Positions 17,815 through 27,068 of a stretch of DNA of 64,000 nt are shown one piece after another (within the stretch, counting starts at the first letter, position 1; every line of letters begins with the position of its first letter). The notes under the pieces were generated by a model, which worked only from the letters and a program-made list of their open reading frames with translations, had not been told where the DNA came from and did no database searches. Origin of the DNA: Alteromonas gracilis (lineage in GTDB: Bacteria; Pseudomonadota; Gammaproteobacteria; Enterobacterales; Alteromonadaceae); NCBI RefSeq assembly GCF_002993325.1, contig NZ_PVNO01000010.1, positions 57,632-121,631 of the forward strand, read 5' to 3'. The translations under genes and the position numbers were made by a program.

Positions 17815-19044
17815 TTATGCGTTTTTTTCGGCAATCAAATTACGGCCTAACTGCATCATGTGAACTTCATCAGGGCCATCAGCTAACTTAATCGTGCGTG
17901 CATAGGCGTACATTGCAGATAGCACGAAGTCTTGACTGGTGCCAGCTGCGCCATGCATCTGAATGGCTTGGTCAATAACTTTGCATGCCATACTTGGCGC
18001 TACAATTTTGATAGCAGCAATAAGATCACGAGAAATCTTATTGCCATAGCGGTCCATCTTGTCAGCCGCTTTCAACGTAAGTAGACGAGCCTGCTCAATA
18101 TCACAGTGCATCTGGGCAATGTTTTCCCTAATCGACTGCTGTTTCGACAAAGGCTTTCCGAATGCTACGCGCTGTTCAACTCGCTCACATGCCATATCTA
18201 GCGCGCGCTGCGCACATCCAATAAGGCGCATGCAATGGTGAATTCGACCCGGTCCCAAGCGCCCTTGCGCAATTTCGAAACCACGACCTTCACCTAGTAA
18301 TAAGTTCTCAGCTGGAACACGTACATCTTCAAACAAGACCTCCGCATGACCCACCGGCTCATCGTAATAACCCATCGCCGCCATGGGGCGAACAATAGTT
18401 ACGCCTTTTGTATCCATTGGGACCAAGATTTGCGACTGCTGCTGGTGACGAGGTGCATCGAAATCCGTTTTACCCATCACCACCATAATTTTGCAGTTTT
18501 CGTTCATGGCACCGCTGGTATACCACTTACGACCATTAATAACGTACTCGTCACCATCGCGCTTAATTGAGGTTTCAATGTTAGTCGCATCACTCGAAGC
18601 TACCGCAGGCTCAGTCATTGCGAACGCCGAGCGAATTTCACCGTTAAGTAACGGCTCTAGCCACTGCTTTTTATGCGCTTCATTGCCATACTTAGCGAGC
18701 ACTTCCATATTGCCGGTATCAGGCGCACTACAGTTAAAAATCTCAGCACTAAACAACACACGGCCCATTTCTTCGCACAGCGGCGCATACTCGGCATTTG
18801 TCAGGCCTGCACCATAGGGCTTATACTCTTCAGGCAAAAACAAGTTCCAAAGGCCCGCATCTTTGGCTCGTTGCTTAAGCGTTTGCATCATTTCAGGGGT
18901 TTTCCAACGACCTTCACCGTTGTTCGCAGAACCACCTTCTACGGCGTGAATATATTCCTTTTCAATTGGATACACTTCTTCTTTCATAAACGCTTTTAGC
19001 TTTTCTAAAAGTGCTTGGGTCTTTTCATTATATTCAAAGTTCAT
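17815..19044 (-). CDS. Acyl-CoA dehydrogenase (ACAD11-like)
   Basis: A flavin-dependent acyl-CoA dehydrogenase of 409 residues. It has the N-terminal helical domain with [23 protein letters not shown], the FAD/acyl-binding [20 protein letters not shown], the middle beta domain with [11 protein letters not shown], and the C-terminal helical domain with [21 protein letters not shown] and [11 protein letters not shown]. The ending [22 protein letters not shown] is typical of the ACAD10/11 branch. It is followed on the same strand by the APH-type kinase 20 nt away. The pair is the bacterial two-gene equivalent of the fused eukaryotic enzyme for 4-hydroxy-acid degradation. Confidence 0.94.
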   Translation of the reverse strand: MNFEYNEKTQALLEKLKAFMKEEVYPIEKEYIHAVEGGSANNGEGRWKTPEMMQTLKQRAKDAGLWNLFLPEEYKPYGAGLTNAEYAPLCEEMGRVLFSAEIFNCSAPDTGNMEVLAKYGNEAHKKQWLEPLLNGEIRSAFAMTEPAVASSDATNIETSIKRDGDEYVINGRKWYTSGAMNENCKIMVVMGKTDFDAPRHQQQSQILVPMDTKGVTIVRPMAAMGYYDEPVGHAEVLFEDVRVPAENLLLGEGRGFEIAQGRLGPGRIHHCMRLIGCAQRALDMACERVEQRVAFGKPLSKQQSIRENIAQMHCDIEQARLLTLKAADKMDRYGNKISRDLIAAIKIVAPSMACKVIDQAIQMHGAAGTSQDFVLSAMYAYARTIKLADGPDEVHMMQLGRNLIAEKNA

Positions 19045-19055
19045 AATTGCCCCAT

Positions 19056-19742
19056 TTAGCTGTAGGTAATGGCGTGCAACCTGTCAATCACATCCAGGTG
19101 AGGTACGCTGTTGAAGTTATTTAAATGAACGCCCCGCGAATTAGCGAAGCATTGTGAAAAACTGGCGTTGCGTATTTGCAAGTTCATATTGATAACCGTG
19201 GCGGCATCATAGCCAAGAATGTGTTTAAGCATCATCGCGATAGCACCTCCAGAACTAACCACCAGCACCCGTTTAGCATCAAGGTTTTGAAGGTGAGTAA
19301 GCATTGAATAAACGCGCTCTTCAAACTCGCTCCATGTTTCATCGAGAAGATCATGCGCTAATTCGTCTTGCGACCACGCAAGCATGGCCTTTTTAAGCAG
19401 TCGATAATACTCGGCAGGTGATACGCCCTCTGGCACTTTCGCGTCTGGGTAGCGTGATAAATACGCTTTCGCTACGGCTTGAAAATTGAATTCGTTCAAG
19501 GCGCTATTAACTGTGACGTCAGGAAGAGAATATCCGTTTGTAGAAATACCTTCGGCAATGCCATCTTTGGTTTCATGATGCCGCACCATATCACCAGAGA
19601 AAACCGCATCGAACTGAATATTGCGATGTTTAAAATAATCTCCAAGCCAGATAGCTTGCTGCCCACCCAATTCGCTCAGTTTGTCGTAGTTCGCTTTACC
19701 AAAAGACGCTTGGCCATGGCGTACTAGATAGATGTCTGTCAT
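19056..19742 (-). CDS. Histidine phosphatase family protein
   Basis: A 228-residue cytoplasmic phosphoglycerate-mutase-like phosphatase. It shows the catalytic [10 protein letters not shown] (His about 8), the second conserved Arg/His region [17 protein letters not shown], the Glu-bearing LNEFNF, and the second catalytic His replaced by the [12 protein letters not shown] context, where most family members have SHG. The loss of that second His is notable and may lower or alter activity. It is first in the leftward operon, 11 nt before the acyl-CoA dehydrogenase. The ATG is at 19742. The substrate is unknown. Confidence 0.85.
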   Translation of the reverse strand: MTDIYLVRHGQASFGKANYDKLSELGGQQAIWLGDYFKHRNIQFDAVFSGDMVRHHETKDGIAEGISTNGYSLPDVTVNSALNEFNFQAVAKAYLSRYPDAKVPEGVSPAEYYRLLKKAMLAWSQDELAHDLLDETWSEFEERVYSMLTHLQNLDAKRVLVVSSGGAIAMMLKHILGYDAATVINMNLQIRNASFSQCFANSRGVHLNNFNSVPHLDVIDRLHAITYS

Positions 19743-20038
19743 ACCGCTGCCTAATGTTATTAATATGTTAACTTATCAAATCACATACTAAGGAAAACAA
19801 CGTTATAAGTTTAATTGATATTTTGAATGAGTATGCATCATGTGAAACTATGTAGCTTGATTTCATATCACGGTGCATCGCTTAAACGCCCCCTCTATTA
19901 AACGTTGAGACGAAGGTTGTTTTGTTGAGCTTATAACGAGAAGATAAGGTTGCGTTCAACATTATCGGAGAGAAATAAGGCCGAGCTATTGAGGAACAGT
20001 TGCACCAAGAACATTGATGCAACATTAAAAGGGTGTGC
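19743..20038. other. Intergenic region upstream of the phosphatase-dehydrogenase operon
   Basis: About 296 bases with no credible ORF. It must contain the promoter of the leftward operon. A short inverted repeat GTTGCA / TGCAAC lies at about 19999-20022, near the end of the xdhC-like gene, without a clear T-run. Confidence 0.4.
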
Positions 20039-21031
20039 TTAACGTTTCAGGTGCGTAGGCTTCGTATGAAATACTGCGTGGCATTGCGCTATCACAGACA
20101 GAGCAATGTGCTCAGGAAGTTCTCCACCAATATCAAATCCTGCGGGGCTGGCAAAATATTGCGTAAAGTTAGTATCGCTAAGCCCAGCTAAATCCATAAT
20201 TTCTTGCTTGCGATGAAGCGGCCCAAGCATTGCCGTATAAGTTAGCGACTGCATACTGAGCAACTGAAGTGCTTTGGCGTCAATCTCGCGGTGATGAGAC
20301 ATAAGCACTGCCGCTTGAATATTGTGTTCGTTAAGATGTAAACGCACCCCCTCAGTGGTCGGGTCGTCGATTAAATAATTAACCTCGGGGAAGTGTTCAA
20401 CTCTCGCTTGGGCAGGCCGCGGGTCCCAAAGACTGACCAAATAACCTTGCGAACTGGCAAGCTTCGTCATAAAAGTAGCATCGTAACCACCACCAACAAC
20501 AAGTATGTGAATGGGCGGCATCATCAAAACAGATAAGCTGCGCTTTCCGCCTAAGGTGTCCAACACGGCTTTTCTTGGAGAACCCGTATTGTCTTCCAAT
20601 ACCTTACAAGCACCTTCTGACCCATCTACTGCAACATTCCACTCACATACGTGGCCCTTCGATAGAGTCTGGCTTATTTTATCCAGAGACAGGTAGTTAT
20701 TGTCTTTGTTGACCGGTACGAGCGCCAAGTGCACTACGCCACCGCAGCCTACACCCAACTTAAAAGCGATATCTTCCTCATCCTCATCATCGTAGACAGC
20801 AGTGCGGCTAACACCGTCTGTCATTACGCGCTGGGCTTTTTTTACAATATCACTTTCTAAGCAACCTCCGCTTAGAATACCTAGTTGATGTCCAGCATCA
20901 CTGAACAACATCATGGCTCCTGCTTTGCGATAGCAAGAGCCTTCAGTTTTAAAAATGAAACCCAGCACCCAATTATGCTTGTCTTTTAGTGGAAGCCATT
21001 GTGCTAGCAAGTGGTTCACGTGATTACTCAT
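20039..21031 (-). CDS. XdhC/CoxI-family molybdenum-cofactor insertion protein
   Basis: A 330-residue protein with the two XdhC domains. The N-terminal XdhC_CoxI has TEGSCYRKAGAMMLFSDAG and GILSGGCLESDIV. A C-terminal Rossmann domain has ILVVGGGYDATFMTKLASSQGY and the late AVLMSHHREIDAKAL and GPLHRKQEI. Family members bind molybdenum cofactor, help sulfurate it and insert it into xanthine-dehydrogenase-type enzymes. No such hydroxylase is in the window. It is leftward, 27 nt after a FrnE-type DsbA gene. The mod/moa operon sits about 3 kb to the right. Confidence 0.9.
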   Translation of the reverse strand: MSNHVNHLLAQWLPLKDKHNWVLGFIFKTEGSCYRKAGAMMLFSDAGHQLGILSGGCLESDIVKKAQRVMTDGVSRTAVYDDEDEEDIAFKLGVGCGGVVHLALVPVNKDNNYLSLDKISQTLSKGHVCEWNVAVDGSEGACKVLEDNTGSPRKAVLDTLGGKRSLSVLMMPPIHILVVGGGYDATFMTKLASSQGYLVSLWDPRPAQARVEHFPEVNYLIDDPTTEGVRLHLNEHNIQAAVLMSHHREIDAKALQLLSMQSLTYTAMLGPLHRKQEIMDLAGLSDTNFTQYFASPAGFDIGGELPEHIALSVIAQCHAVFHTKPTHLKR

Positions 21032-21058
21032 AACTACCTCAAACCCCGTTAAACCTGT

Positions 21059-21697
21059 TTACTGCTGTGTTGCTGCTTGGGTGATAAATGCGGCGAGAGT
21101 CGCTGGCTCTTGGGCACCGGCTATTCCTTGGTTGCCTATCACGAACGTGGGTACGCTTTGAATTCCCCGCTGCATCCAAATCGCTTCCTCTTCGCGCACT
21201 GCTTGTGCATATTTACCGTTTTGAAGTACCTCTTTAACTTCGCCCCCATCAAGACCTATTGCGTCAGCAATCTCGACCAACACGTTTTGATCATTCACAT
21301 CTTTACCATCAGTGAAATACGCTTTAAACAAGCTCAGTTTCATCTCTTCTTCAAGGCCCTTTTTTGCCGCCAAATGAATAAGCTGATGGGCTTTGAACGT
21401 GTTTTGCATACGCGAATCGTCAGTAAAATTGAACGCAAACCCCAACGCCTCGCCCGCTTCAACAAGGCGAGCTCGGTTATCAACGCTTTGCTGTTCGCTA
21501 ATGCCGTACTTTTCCATTATATGCTCGCGCAGATTTTGCCCTTGTTCTGGCATATTAGGATTCAGCTCGAATGGGTGAAACTTGATATCCACCTCAATAT
21601 TATCGAGAGTTTTTATTGCTTCTTGTAATCGCTGATACCCAACAATGCACCATGGACACACTACGTCAGATACCATATTTACCGTTACTTTTTGCAT
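21059..21697 (-). CDS. DsbA-family oxidoreductase, FrnE-like
   Basis: A thioredoxin-fold protein of 212 residues with no signal peptide, so cytoplasmic. The active site is SDVVCPWCIVGYQRL (CPWC about 11-17). The helical insertion carries KFHPFELNPNMPEQGQNL. The C-terminal part has GIQSVPTFVIGNQGIAGAQ with the cis-Pro. These are marks of the FrnE/2-hydroxychromene isomerase-like group. The ATG at 21697 is preceded by AAGGGGAG; an eight-codon upstream extension is ignored. It shares a leftward unit with the XdhC gene. Confidence 0.92.
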   Translation of the reverse strand: MQKVTVNMVSDVVCPWCIVGYQRLQEAIKTLDNIEVDIKFHPFELNPNMPEQGQNLREHIMEKYGISEQQSVDNRARLVEAGEALGFAFNFTDDSRMQNTFKAHQLIHLAAKKGLEEEMKLSLFKAYFTDGKDVNDQNVLVEIADAIGLDGGEVKEVLQNGKYAQAVREEEAIWMQRGIQSVPTFVIGNQGIAGAQEPATLAAFITQAATQQ

Positions 21698-21821
21698 AAC
21701 AACTCCCCTTTTAGAACCCATTTATCCGTGTTCTCTTTATGTTCATTGACTCAAGCCACTGTAGATGAGGTTACAAAAAGAAACTTCAACCCTATATGAA
21801 ATTAATATACGTATCGGAAAG

Positions 21822-22574
21822 CTAAGATGATCGAAATCGCGTTAGCGCTGACCGCGCCCAAATGCCATAGCCTTTGGAAGATGGATGAAAACCATCCTCT
21901 GCCATCAAGCCGCTGTGTTTTACGTCCTTTGGACTTCCACCTAGCTTTAGTGCACTAACATAAAGCACTTCAGAATTCGGGCTGTTGGCAATACGTTCTT
22001 CCATCGCTTTATTTAGCAAAAGCGCTCTAAAGCCGAGTAAACCTCTTAGAGGTTGGGGCAAAGCCGGAAACGCATGTATAGGCGGCAATGCAGTAAACAA
22101 AATATTTTGGCAGCCAAACTTTTGGCTTAAAAGAGACTCGATTGCCGAGATGTTGTATTGCCAGCGTTTTAACGAGACAAATTTGGTAACATCATTAACC
22201 CCAATGGAAATGAGCGTTGTTGAAAAGTGTTGCTTTGGTAATTCTTGTAAAAGGCGAAGCACGTCTTCACTCTTATAGCCTGTTTTAGCGTGCAACAAAA
22301 CACGGGTTGTACCGTGGTGTGAAAGGCTTGAATAAATCAGCCCACTTAACGCCCCTTCTTGCGTTGCCGCCCCTACACCTGCTGCAGCAGAGTCCCCAAT
22401 GACTAGTACGTTAATTTTAGGCGCTTCTTTTTCATTTATTGAACAAAGCACCCTGTCTCCGCTAGGCTCTGGCAACACGGCCGTTCTCTTTCTTACCCAT
22501 AACGCTTGTAATAAAACGATTGGAAGCAAAAGAACAATTGCGGCGTTTAACCATAAAACTTTGAAGTAGATCAA
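21822..22574 (-). CDS. SGNH/GDSL hydrolase with N-terminal anchor
   Basis: A 250-residue esterase-like protein. One hydrophobic N-terminal segment (WLNAAIVLLLPIVLLQALWV) is likely a membrane anchor. The SGNH blocks are VIGDSAAAGVGA (nucleophile Ser about 62), the Gly in ALSGLIYSSL, SIGVNDVTKF (Asn) and the catalytic EDGFHPSSKGY (Asp-x-x-His). The start is TTG at 22574 behind GGGAAGGAA. The start codon lies inside an FNR-like box that faces hemN, so the two divergent genes may share regulation. The substrate is unknown. Confidence 0.87.
   Translation of the reverse strand: MIYFKVLWLNAAIVLLLPIVLLQALWVRKRTAVLPEPSGDRVLCSINEKEAPKINVLVIGDSAAAGVGAATQEGALSGLIYSSLSHHGTTRVLLHAKTGYKSEDVLRLLQELPKQHFSTTLISIGVNDVTKFVSLKRWQYNISAIESLLSQKFGCQNILFTALPPIHAFPALPQPLRGLLGFRALLLNKAMEERIANSPNSEVLYVSALKLGGSPKDVKHSGLMAEDGFHPSSKGYGIWARSALTRFRSS
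22561..22574 (+). promoter_or_regulatory. FNR-like anaerobic box upstream of hemN
   Basis: TTGAAGTAGATCAA matches the FNR/Anr consensus TTGAT-N4-ATCAA at nine of ten positions. It lies 81 nt before the hemN start and overlaps the start codon of the divergent SGNH gene. hemN is commonly induced by FNR-type regulators when oxygen is low. Confidence 0.7.
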
Positions 22575-22654
22575 TTCCTTCCCTTACCCAATACGATATG
22601 CTCAACGTGTTTCGCTTAATAGGCGCTAGGCCACCTCAATAGGGTATATAAAAA

Positions 22655-24031
22655 ATGAACACCAATGCTGTAAAGCAAAGCCACGACGCATCTACTGTAA
22701 AAAAATATGCCCAACACGCCCCGCGCTATACATCCTACCCTACGGCACTTAAATTCGAACCGCTAGAAGAAGATATATACCCACAAGCACTGGCTGTTTC
22801 CAAAGCGCCAGCCGTAAGTTTGTACGTACATATCCCTTTTTGCAAAACGCTTTGTTATTACTGCGGGTGCAACAAATTAGTCACTCGCCACAATGAAAAA
22901 GCCGACGACTACTTAGACTACCTAGAGAAAGAAATTTTGTCTAAGCGTTATTTAGCAGAGGGCAAGCGCGTGGTTTCGCTGCACTTAGGGGGTGGTTCAC
23001 CCAGTTTTCTGAGCGAAATACAGCATACATTTTTGATTTATCTTTTAAAGAAGCATTTCACGTTTGAACTAGGTGCGGAGCTGTCTATTGAACTAGACCC
23101 TAGAAACGTGGACAGTGCCTATTTAAAGTGCCTTAGAAGCTTAGGCTACACCCGCATAAGCTTTGGCCTTCAAGACACCGACTACAATGTGCAGAAAATA
23201 ATTAACAGAGTACAAAGCACGTCACATATTGCTAATTTGGTGTTTGAAGCCCGCACGCTAGGCTTCGATTCAGTAAACTTAGATCTCATTTATGGACTGC
23301 CGAACCAAACCCTAGAAACGTTTAAATCGACTATAGCTGCAACGAAAGCCATGATGCCCGATCGTATCTCACTTTTTAGTTACGCTCATTTACCTGAACG
23401 ATTCGCGGCGCAGCGAAAGTTTGCAGAAGAAACACTGCCCAGCAGTGAAGAAAAAGCGGCGCTTTATACCCTTGCGGTAAATAGCTTTACTGGCGTGGGA
23501 TATGAGATGATTGGCCTTGATCATTTTGCCTTAAGCAATGACGCGCTAGCCATTGCCAAAAATAAAGGCGAGCTTCACCGAAATTTTCAAGGCTATACAC
23601 TGCGAGGCGATACTGACTTAATTGGGGTCGGCGTATCGGCTATCAGCACAATTGGTAATGCCTTTGCACAAAATGCGAAAGATTTAAAAGAGTACTATCA
23701 GCGATTAGACAACCATTTGCCTTCAGCCAAAGTTGGGCTTTCACTAACGCAAGACGATCTTATTCGCCGAGACGTGATATCAAGCTTGATGTGCAACTTG
23801 TTCGTAGACAAACAGCAGATTTCAGATGAGCATCACATCATCTTTGATGAGTATTTTTCACAGTCGTTGGAAAACTTAGCAGGGCTACATGAAGATGGCC
23901 TTGTTGAAATTACGTCTAAGTGCATTAGAGTTCCCGAATCAGCGCGTATTTATATACGTGCTATTTGCGCTCGATTCGATGCCTATCTCAATGTGGATGA
24001 AACACTCGTCAACTACTCTAAGGCAATTTAA
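22655..24031 (+). CDS. hemN: Oxygen-independent coproporphyrinogen III oxidase HemN
   Basis: A radical-SAM enzyme of 458 residues (E. coli 457) that decarboxylates coproporphyrinogen III in haem synthesis without oxygen. The [4Fe-4S] motif is HIPFCKTLCYYCGCNK (about residues 58-73). SAM-binding LHLGGGSPSFL and the conserved RISFGLQD follow, with DLIYGLPNQT, and MIGLDHFALSNDALAIA, which is specific for true HemN rather than HemW. It is cytoplasmic. An FNR-like box lies upstream. The 3' end overlaps the convergent modC by 14 nt. Confidence 0.96.
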   Translation: MNTNAVKQSHDASTVKKYAQHAPRYTSYPTALKFEPLEEDIYPQALAVSKAPAVSLYVHIPFCKTLCYYCGCNKLVTRHNEKADDYLDYLEKEILSKRYLAEGKRVVSLHLGGGSPSFLSEIQHTFLIYLLKKHFTFELGAELSIELDPRNVDSAYLKCLRSLGYTRISFGLQDTDYNVQKIINRVQSTSHIANLVFEARTLGFDSVNLDLIYGLPNQTLETFKSTIAATKAMMPDRISLFSYAHLPERFAAQRKFAEETLPSSEEKAALYTLAVNSFTGVGYEMIGLDHFALSNDALAIAKNKGELHRNFQGYTLRGDTDLIGVGVSAISTIGNAFAQNAKDLKEYYQRLDNHLPSAKVGLSLTQDDLIRRDVISSLMCNLFVDKQQISDEHHIIFDEYFSQSLENLAGLHEDGLVEITSKCIRVPESARIYIRAICARFDAYLNVDETLVNYSKAI

Positions 24032-25229
24032 ACCTGGCTATTACCTGCATTCCCGTTTCAAGGTGAAGGCGCGTTAAAGAAAGGTGGCTAATACTGGCGT
24101 AAAGCGTTTGGTTGCTGTTTATAACGTTAAGTTTTAGCAGCACCTTAGCGCTGTGAGTTTTGCCGTGCTGGGTTTGGACGGTTTGGGGTTCGCTTTCTGC
24201 AGTGATTAGCGTTGTAGATGCAGGATTAATGCTGGATATAACGCAGGGCAGCGCATTTAAAATGCTAATTGTGCTGGCATTACCAAAATCTGCAATATTA
24301 GTGTCGATACTGACATCACAGGCCTTAACCGCGAAACGGGCAGATAGCTGTTCACTGCCTTGTTGGGGGAAATACGATACAGATTCCTCACTGACATAAA
24401 TCTCGTGCCCCGCTACTAATATCAGCACTATTCCGTTGACAGCTTGACTATTGTCATCGGTCAAAATTGCAGAGCCGTATCGACCTTCTTGCCTGTCGCT
24501 GTTGGTATTGTGATTGCTAACAGCGTTGTTATTCTGGTTATTACCGTCGCTTTTGTGTGGCGTGGCTACCGTCTCTCCTTCAAGCACGCTAGACGGTGTT
24601 GTAAAACTTTCTCGTTCGAACACTCGAGCCAGCACATCCCGCGTTGGGCCACAGAGCTCAGCGCGGCCGCGATCAATGTAAATCAACTCATCGCTGAACA
24701 GGGCAAGATCGTCTAGGTCGTGAGAAATCACAAAGCAGGTAAGCTGGCCCGACACACACAAATTCTTCAAAAACTGATAAATCTTACGACGGGTAAAGAC
24801 ATCAATGGCGCTTAACGATTCATCGAGTAATAGCACATCTGGCCCATTGACCAGCGCACGCGCAATCGCGACTCTCTGCGCTTCACCACCAGATAGTGCA
24901 TGAATCGGCTTATCGATTAAATGTTCGCAATAGCAAGCGCGCAAACACGCGTCGATAGGCATTGCATTAGGGCTTGCGTGACGCTGCGCTAAGGCTAAAT
25001 TGCCCCGAACATTGGTATGAGGAAACAACATAGGCTGCTGAAACAGGATGCCGACTTTTTGAGACGCCCATGGGGTTTCGACCTTTGCGCTTTTTTCCAC
25101 GCCAGCAAGCGCCCGAAACAAGCTGCTTTTGCCCGCACCTGATGGACCGGTAACGCCGATAAAACGGCTTTCTGGTTGCAGTGAAATTTGTGCATCAATG
25201 CGATTGGGTAAATTCGCTGATATTCTCAT
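24018..25229 (-). CDS. modC: Molybdate ABC transporter ATP-binding protein ModC
   Basis: The cytoplasmic ATPase of the molybdate importer, 403 residues. It has Walker A GPSGAGKSS, signature LSGGEAQRVAIARAL, Walker B VLLLDESLSAID and the switch His in FVISHDLDDLA. The C-terminal TOBE/MopI-type domain ends at KLNVINSNQTLYASISHLSLTRL. I use the ATG at 25229, behind AAGGGC and 1 nt after the modB stop; a GTG at 25247 would overlap modB. A linker of about 40 residues rich in Asn, Gln and Ser (NNQNNNAVSNHNTNSDRQEG) is longer than in E. coli ModC (352). It is last gene of the moa-mod operon. Confidence 0.94.
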   Translation of the reverse strand: MRISANLPNRIDAQISLQPESRFIGVTGPSGAGKSSLFRALAGVEKSAKVETPWASQKVGILFQQPMLFPHTNVRGNLALAQRHASPNAMPIDACLRACYCEHLIDKPIHALSGGEAQRVAIARALVNGPDVLLLDESLSAIDVFTRRKIYQFLKNLCVSGQLTCFVISHDLDDLALFSDELIYIDRGRAELCGPTRDVLARVFERESFTTPSSVLEGETVATPHKSDGNNQNNNAVSNHNTNSDRQEGRYGSAILTDDNSQAVNGIVLILVAGHEIYVSEESVSYFPQQGSEQLSARFAVKACDVSIDTNIADFGNASTISILNALPCVISSINPASTTLITAESEPQTVQTQHGKTHSAKVLLKLNVINSNQTLYASISHLSLTRLHLETGMQVIARFKLP

Positions 25230-25230
25230 G

Positions 25231-25926
25231 TTAGCGCCCTTCTTCACTACGAGTCATGCCATTGAAGCGATACAGTGCAGCGAGCATTAGGAATGAAAAT
25301 ACCAAAAGGGCAATAGAGAGGTTATGAGCGCTGTCGTATTCCAACGCCTCTACCTGTTCATAGAGCGCTATAGATAGTACTTGGGTTTCCCCAGGAATGT
25401 TACCGCCTATCATTAGCACCACGCCAAACTCACCAATGGTATGGGCAAAGCTTAAACCTAGCGCCACGACAATAGGCGCTTTGCTTAAAGGCAGCACTAT
25501 TTTCATGAAAGCCTCGATGGGGGAAAATCCCAGCGTTTTTGCCACATCTAAATAACGATTATCTAATTGTGAAAAGCCGCTGTACAAAGGTTGTAAAGCG
25601 AATGGAAGCGAGTAAATTACCGACCCCAGCACCAAACCCTCAAAGCTAAATGCAAGGTTGCTGCCGGTGAGACTCTGCCATCCCTGCCCTAGCGCACTTT
25701 GCGGCGAAAATGCAACAAGCAGATAAAACCCGAGTACTGTAGGTGGTAGCACCAACGGCAACGCGAGTATCGACATAATAAAAGGCTTAGCTTTGCTCTG
25801 CCAGTTCGCTAAAAACCACGCTAGCGGCAATGCAATGAACAACAGCAAACCGCTGGTGATAAACGCCAGTTTTAAAGTAAGTAATATGGCTTCAAGGGTC
25901 GACGCGCCAAAGAATTCATTAAGCAT
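25231..25926 (-). CDS. modB: Molybdate ABC transporter permease ModB
   Basis: An inner-membrane permease of 231 residues (E. coli 229) with five to six helices. The conserved EAA-type loop is VAKTLGFSPIEAFMKIVLPLSKAPIVVALGLSFAHTIGEFGVVLMIGGNIPGETQ, where GEFG and NIPGET are ModB hallmarks. It lies 3 nt from modA and 2 nt from modC. The start is the ATG at 25926. Confidence 0.96.
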   Translation of the reverse strand: MLNEFFGASTLEAILLTLKLAFITSGLLLFIALPLAWFLANWQSKAKPFIMSILALPLVLPPTVLGFYLLVAFSPQSALGQGWQSLTGSNLAFSFEGLVLGSVIYSLPFALQPLYSGFSQLDNRYLDVAKTLGFSPIEAFMKIVLPLSKAPIVVALGLSFAHTIGEFGVVLMIGGNIPGETQVLSIALYEQVEALEYDSAHNLSIALLVFSFLMLAALYRFNGMTRSEEGR

Positions 25927-25928
25927 AT

Positions 25929-27068
25929 CTATTGACCAACACCAAGTGTATTCACTGGCTCATATCCCCATTCAATTAAGCTGTGCTGAACCCCTTGCGA
26001 CATCAAATATTGCACAAACAGGCTAGCAGATGACACGCCATTAGCGTCGCTTAAATTGAACTGCTTAGAAGCTTCATGTTTATTTTCCTCATCACGCTCT
26101 TCTAAAACCTGTGGTTCACCAATCGCCAGCACATCGAACAGATTCGGCGTGAGGACTGCTGCTGTTTTGCTGTTAACCACTAACGACTGAATGATGGGTT
26201 GGTACAAGATTTCTGGCACAGGACTAATGACCGTCGTGGGGGCGACATTATTTACATCAACGGTACTCGCAAAATTAGAAGGTAAATCGAGAGCAAGCGA
26301 ATACGCGACAAAGGCTCCTTCAACACTACCCGTGGTATAAAACTGAAGGGTTTGTAGAACGTTTTTACCCATTACTCTGTGTGGTAAAAACGATTGCCAT
26401 AGGGATAAGTTCTGCAACGTTTGCTGTGCAGCAGTGCCATAGGGCGCAAGCTTTGGGTTGGCGATAGCCAACTTGTTTTGCGGATTTCCGATTAATTTAA
26501 TAAGCTGCTTAGACAAACAGTCTGTACGCGGAACATTTCTTTGTTCTTTTGTCTCTGCAGCAACATGCTCGCAGCTTTGTGCATCAGACAACTCGCCAGA
26601 ATAAACAAACGCCAGCTTGCCTTTCGCATAATCTACCACATTGCTTTTGTGTACTAGGTTATTCTCCGCCAAGGCTTGTGGCCTAGCGCGATCTGCCGAT
26701 AAAAACACATCGAACGTCGCACCATGTTGAATTTGCGCATACAAGGTACCGCTAGAAGACACGGTTACCGCTACATCTATGCCTGTGAGCAGGGTGAACT
26801 GCTTTGCGATGTTTCTAAGCGGTTTTGCAAAGTTTGCAGCTACCGCCACGTTTATCTTCTCATCCCGCTCAAACGCGTCAGGATGGCTCTTTTGACCGGT
26901 ATTCATACCGCTGCTTTCACTTACAGGCGCATGCGCTGCCTCAAGACTGTCCGCTTGCGCTGCAAAGCTCGTAAACGCCATGGCTCCTGTAAACAAACTA
27001 AGGCTCGTCATAAGGAACATAACAGACTTGAAAAAGCTTGCATGTCCCGTTGCGAAAGAAAAAGCCAT
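25929..27068 (-). CDS. modA: Molybdate-binding periplasmic protein ModA, extended form
   Basis: The solute receptor of the molybdate importer. It has a long signal peptide (about 40 residues, ending AAQADS), then the family start INVAVAANFAKPLRNIAKQF. The oxyanion-binding SSSGTLYAQIQHGATFDVFLSADRARPQAL and the closing PVPEILYQPIIQS-type region follow. At 379 residues it is over 100 longer than E. coli ModA (257). The extra length lies in a linker after the signal, a Cys-containing segment (DAQSCEHVAAETKEQRNVPRTDC) and an acidic C-terminal insertion (LEERDEENKHEASKQ). The ATG overlaps the moaE stop by one base. Confidence 0.92.
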   Translation of the reverse strand: MAFSFATGHASFFKSVMFLMTSLSLFTGAMAFTSFAAQADSLEAAHAPVSESSGMNTGQKSHPDAFERDEKINVAVAANFAKPLRNIAKQFTLLTGIDVAVTVSSSGTLYAQIQHGATFDVFLSADRARPQALAENNLVHKSNVVDYAKGKLAFVYSGELSDAQSCEHVAAETKEQRNVPRTDCLSKQLIKLIGNPQNKLAIANPKLAPYGTAAQQTLQNLSLWQSFLPHRVMGKNVLQTLQFYTTGSVEGAFVAYSLALDLPSNFASTVDVNNVAPTTVISPVPEILYQPIIQSLVVNSKTAAVLTPNLFDVLAIGEPQVLEERDEENKHEASKQFNLSDANGVSSASLFVQYLMSQGVQHSLIEWGYEPVNTLGVGQ

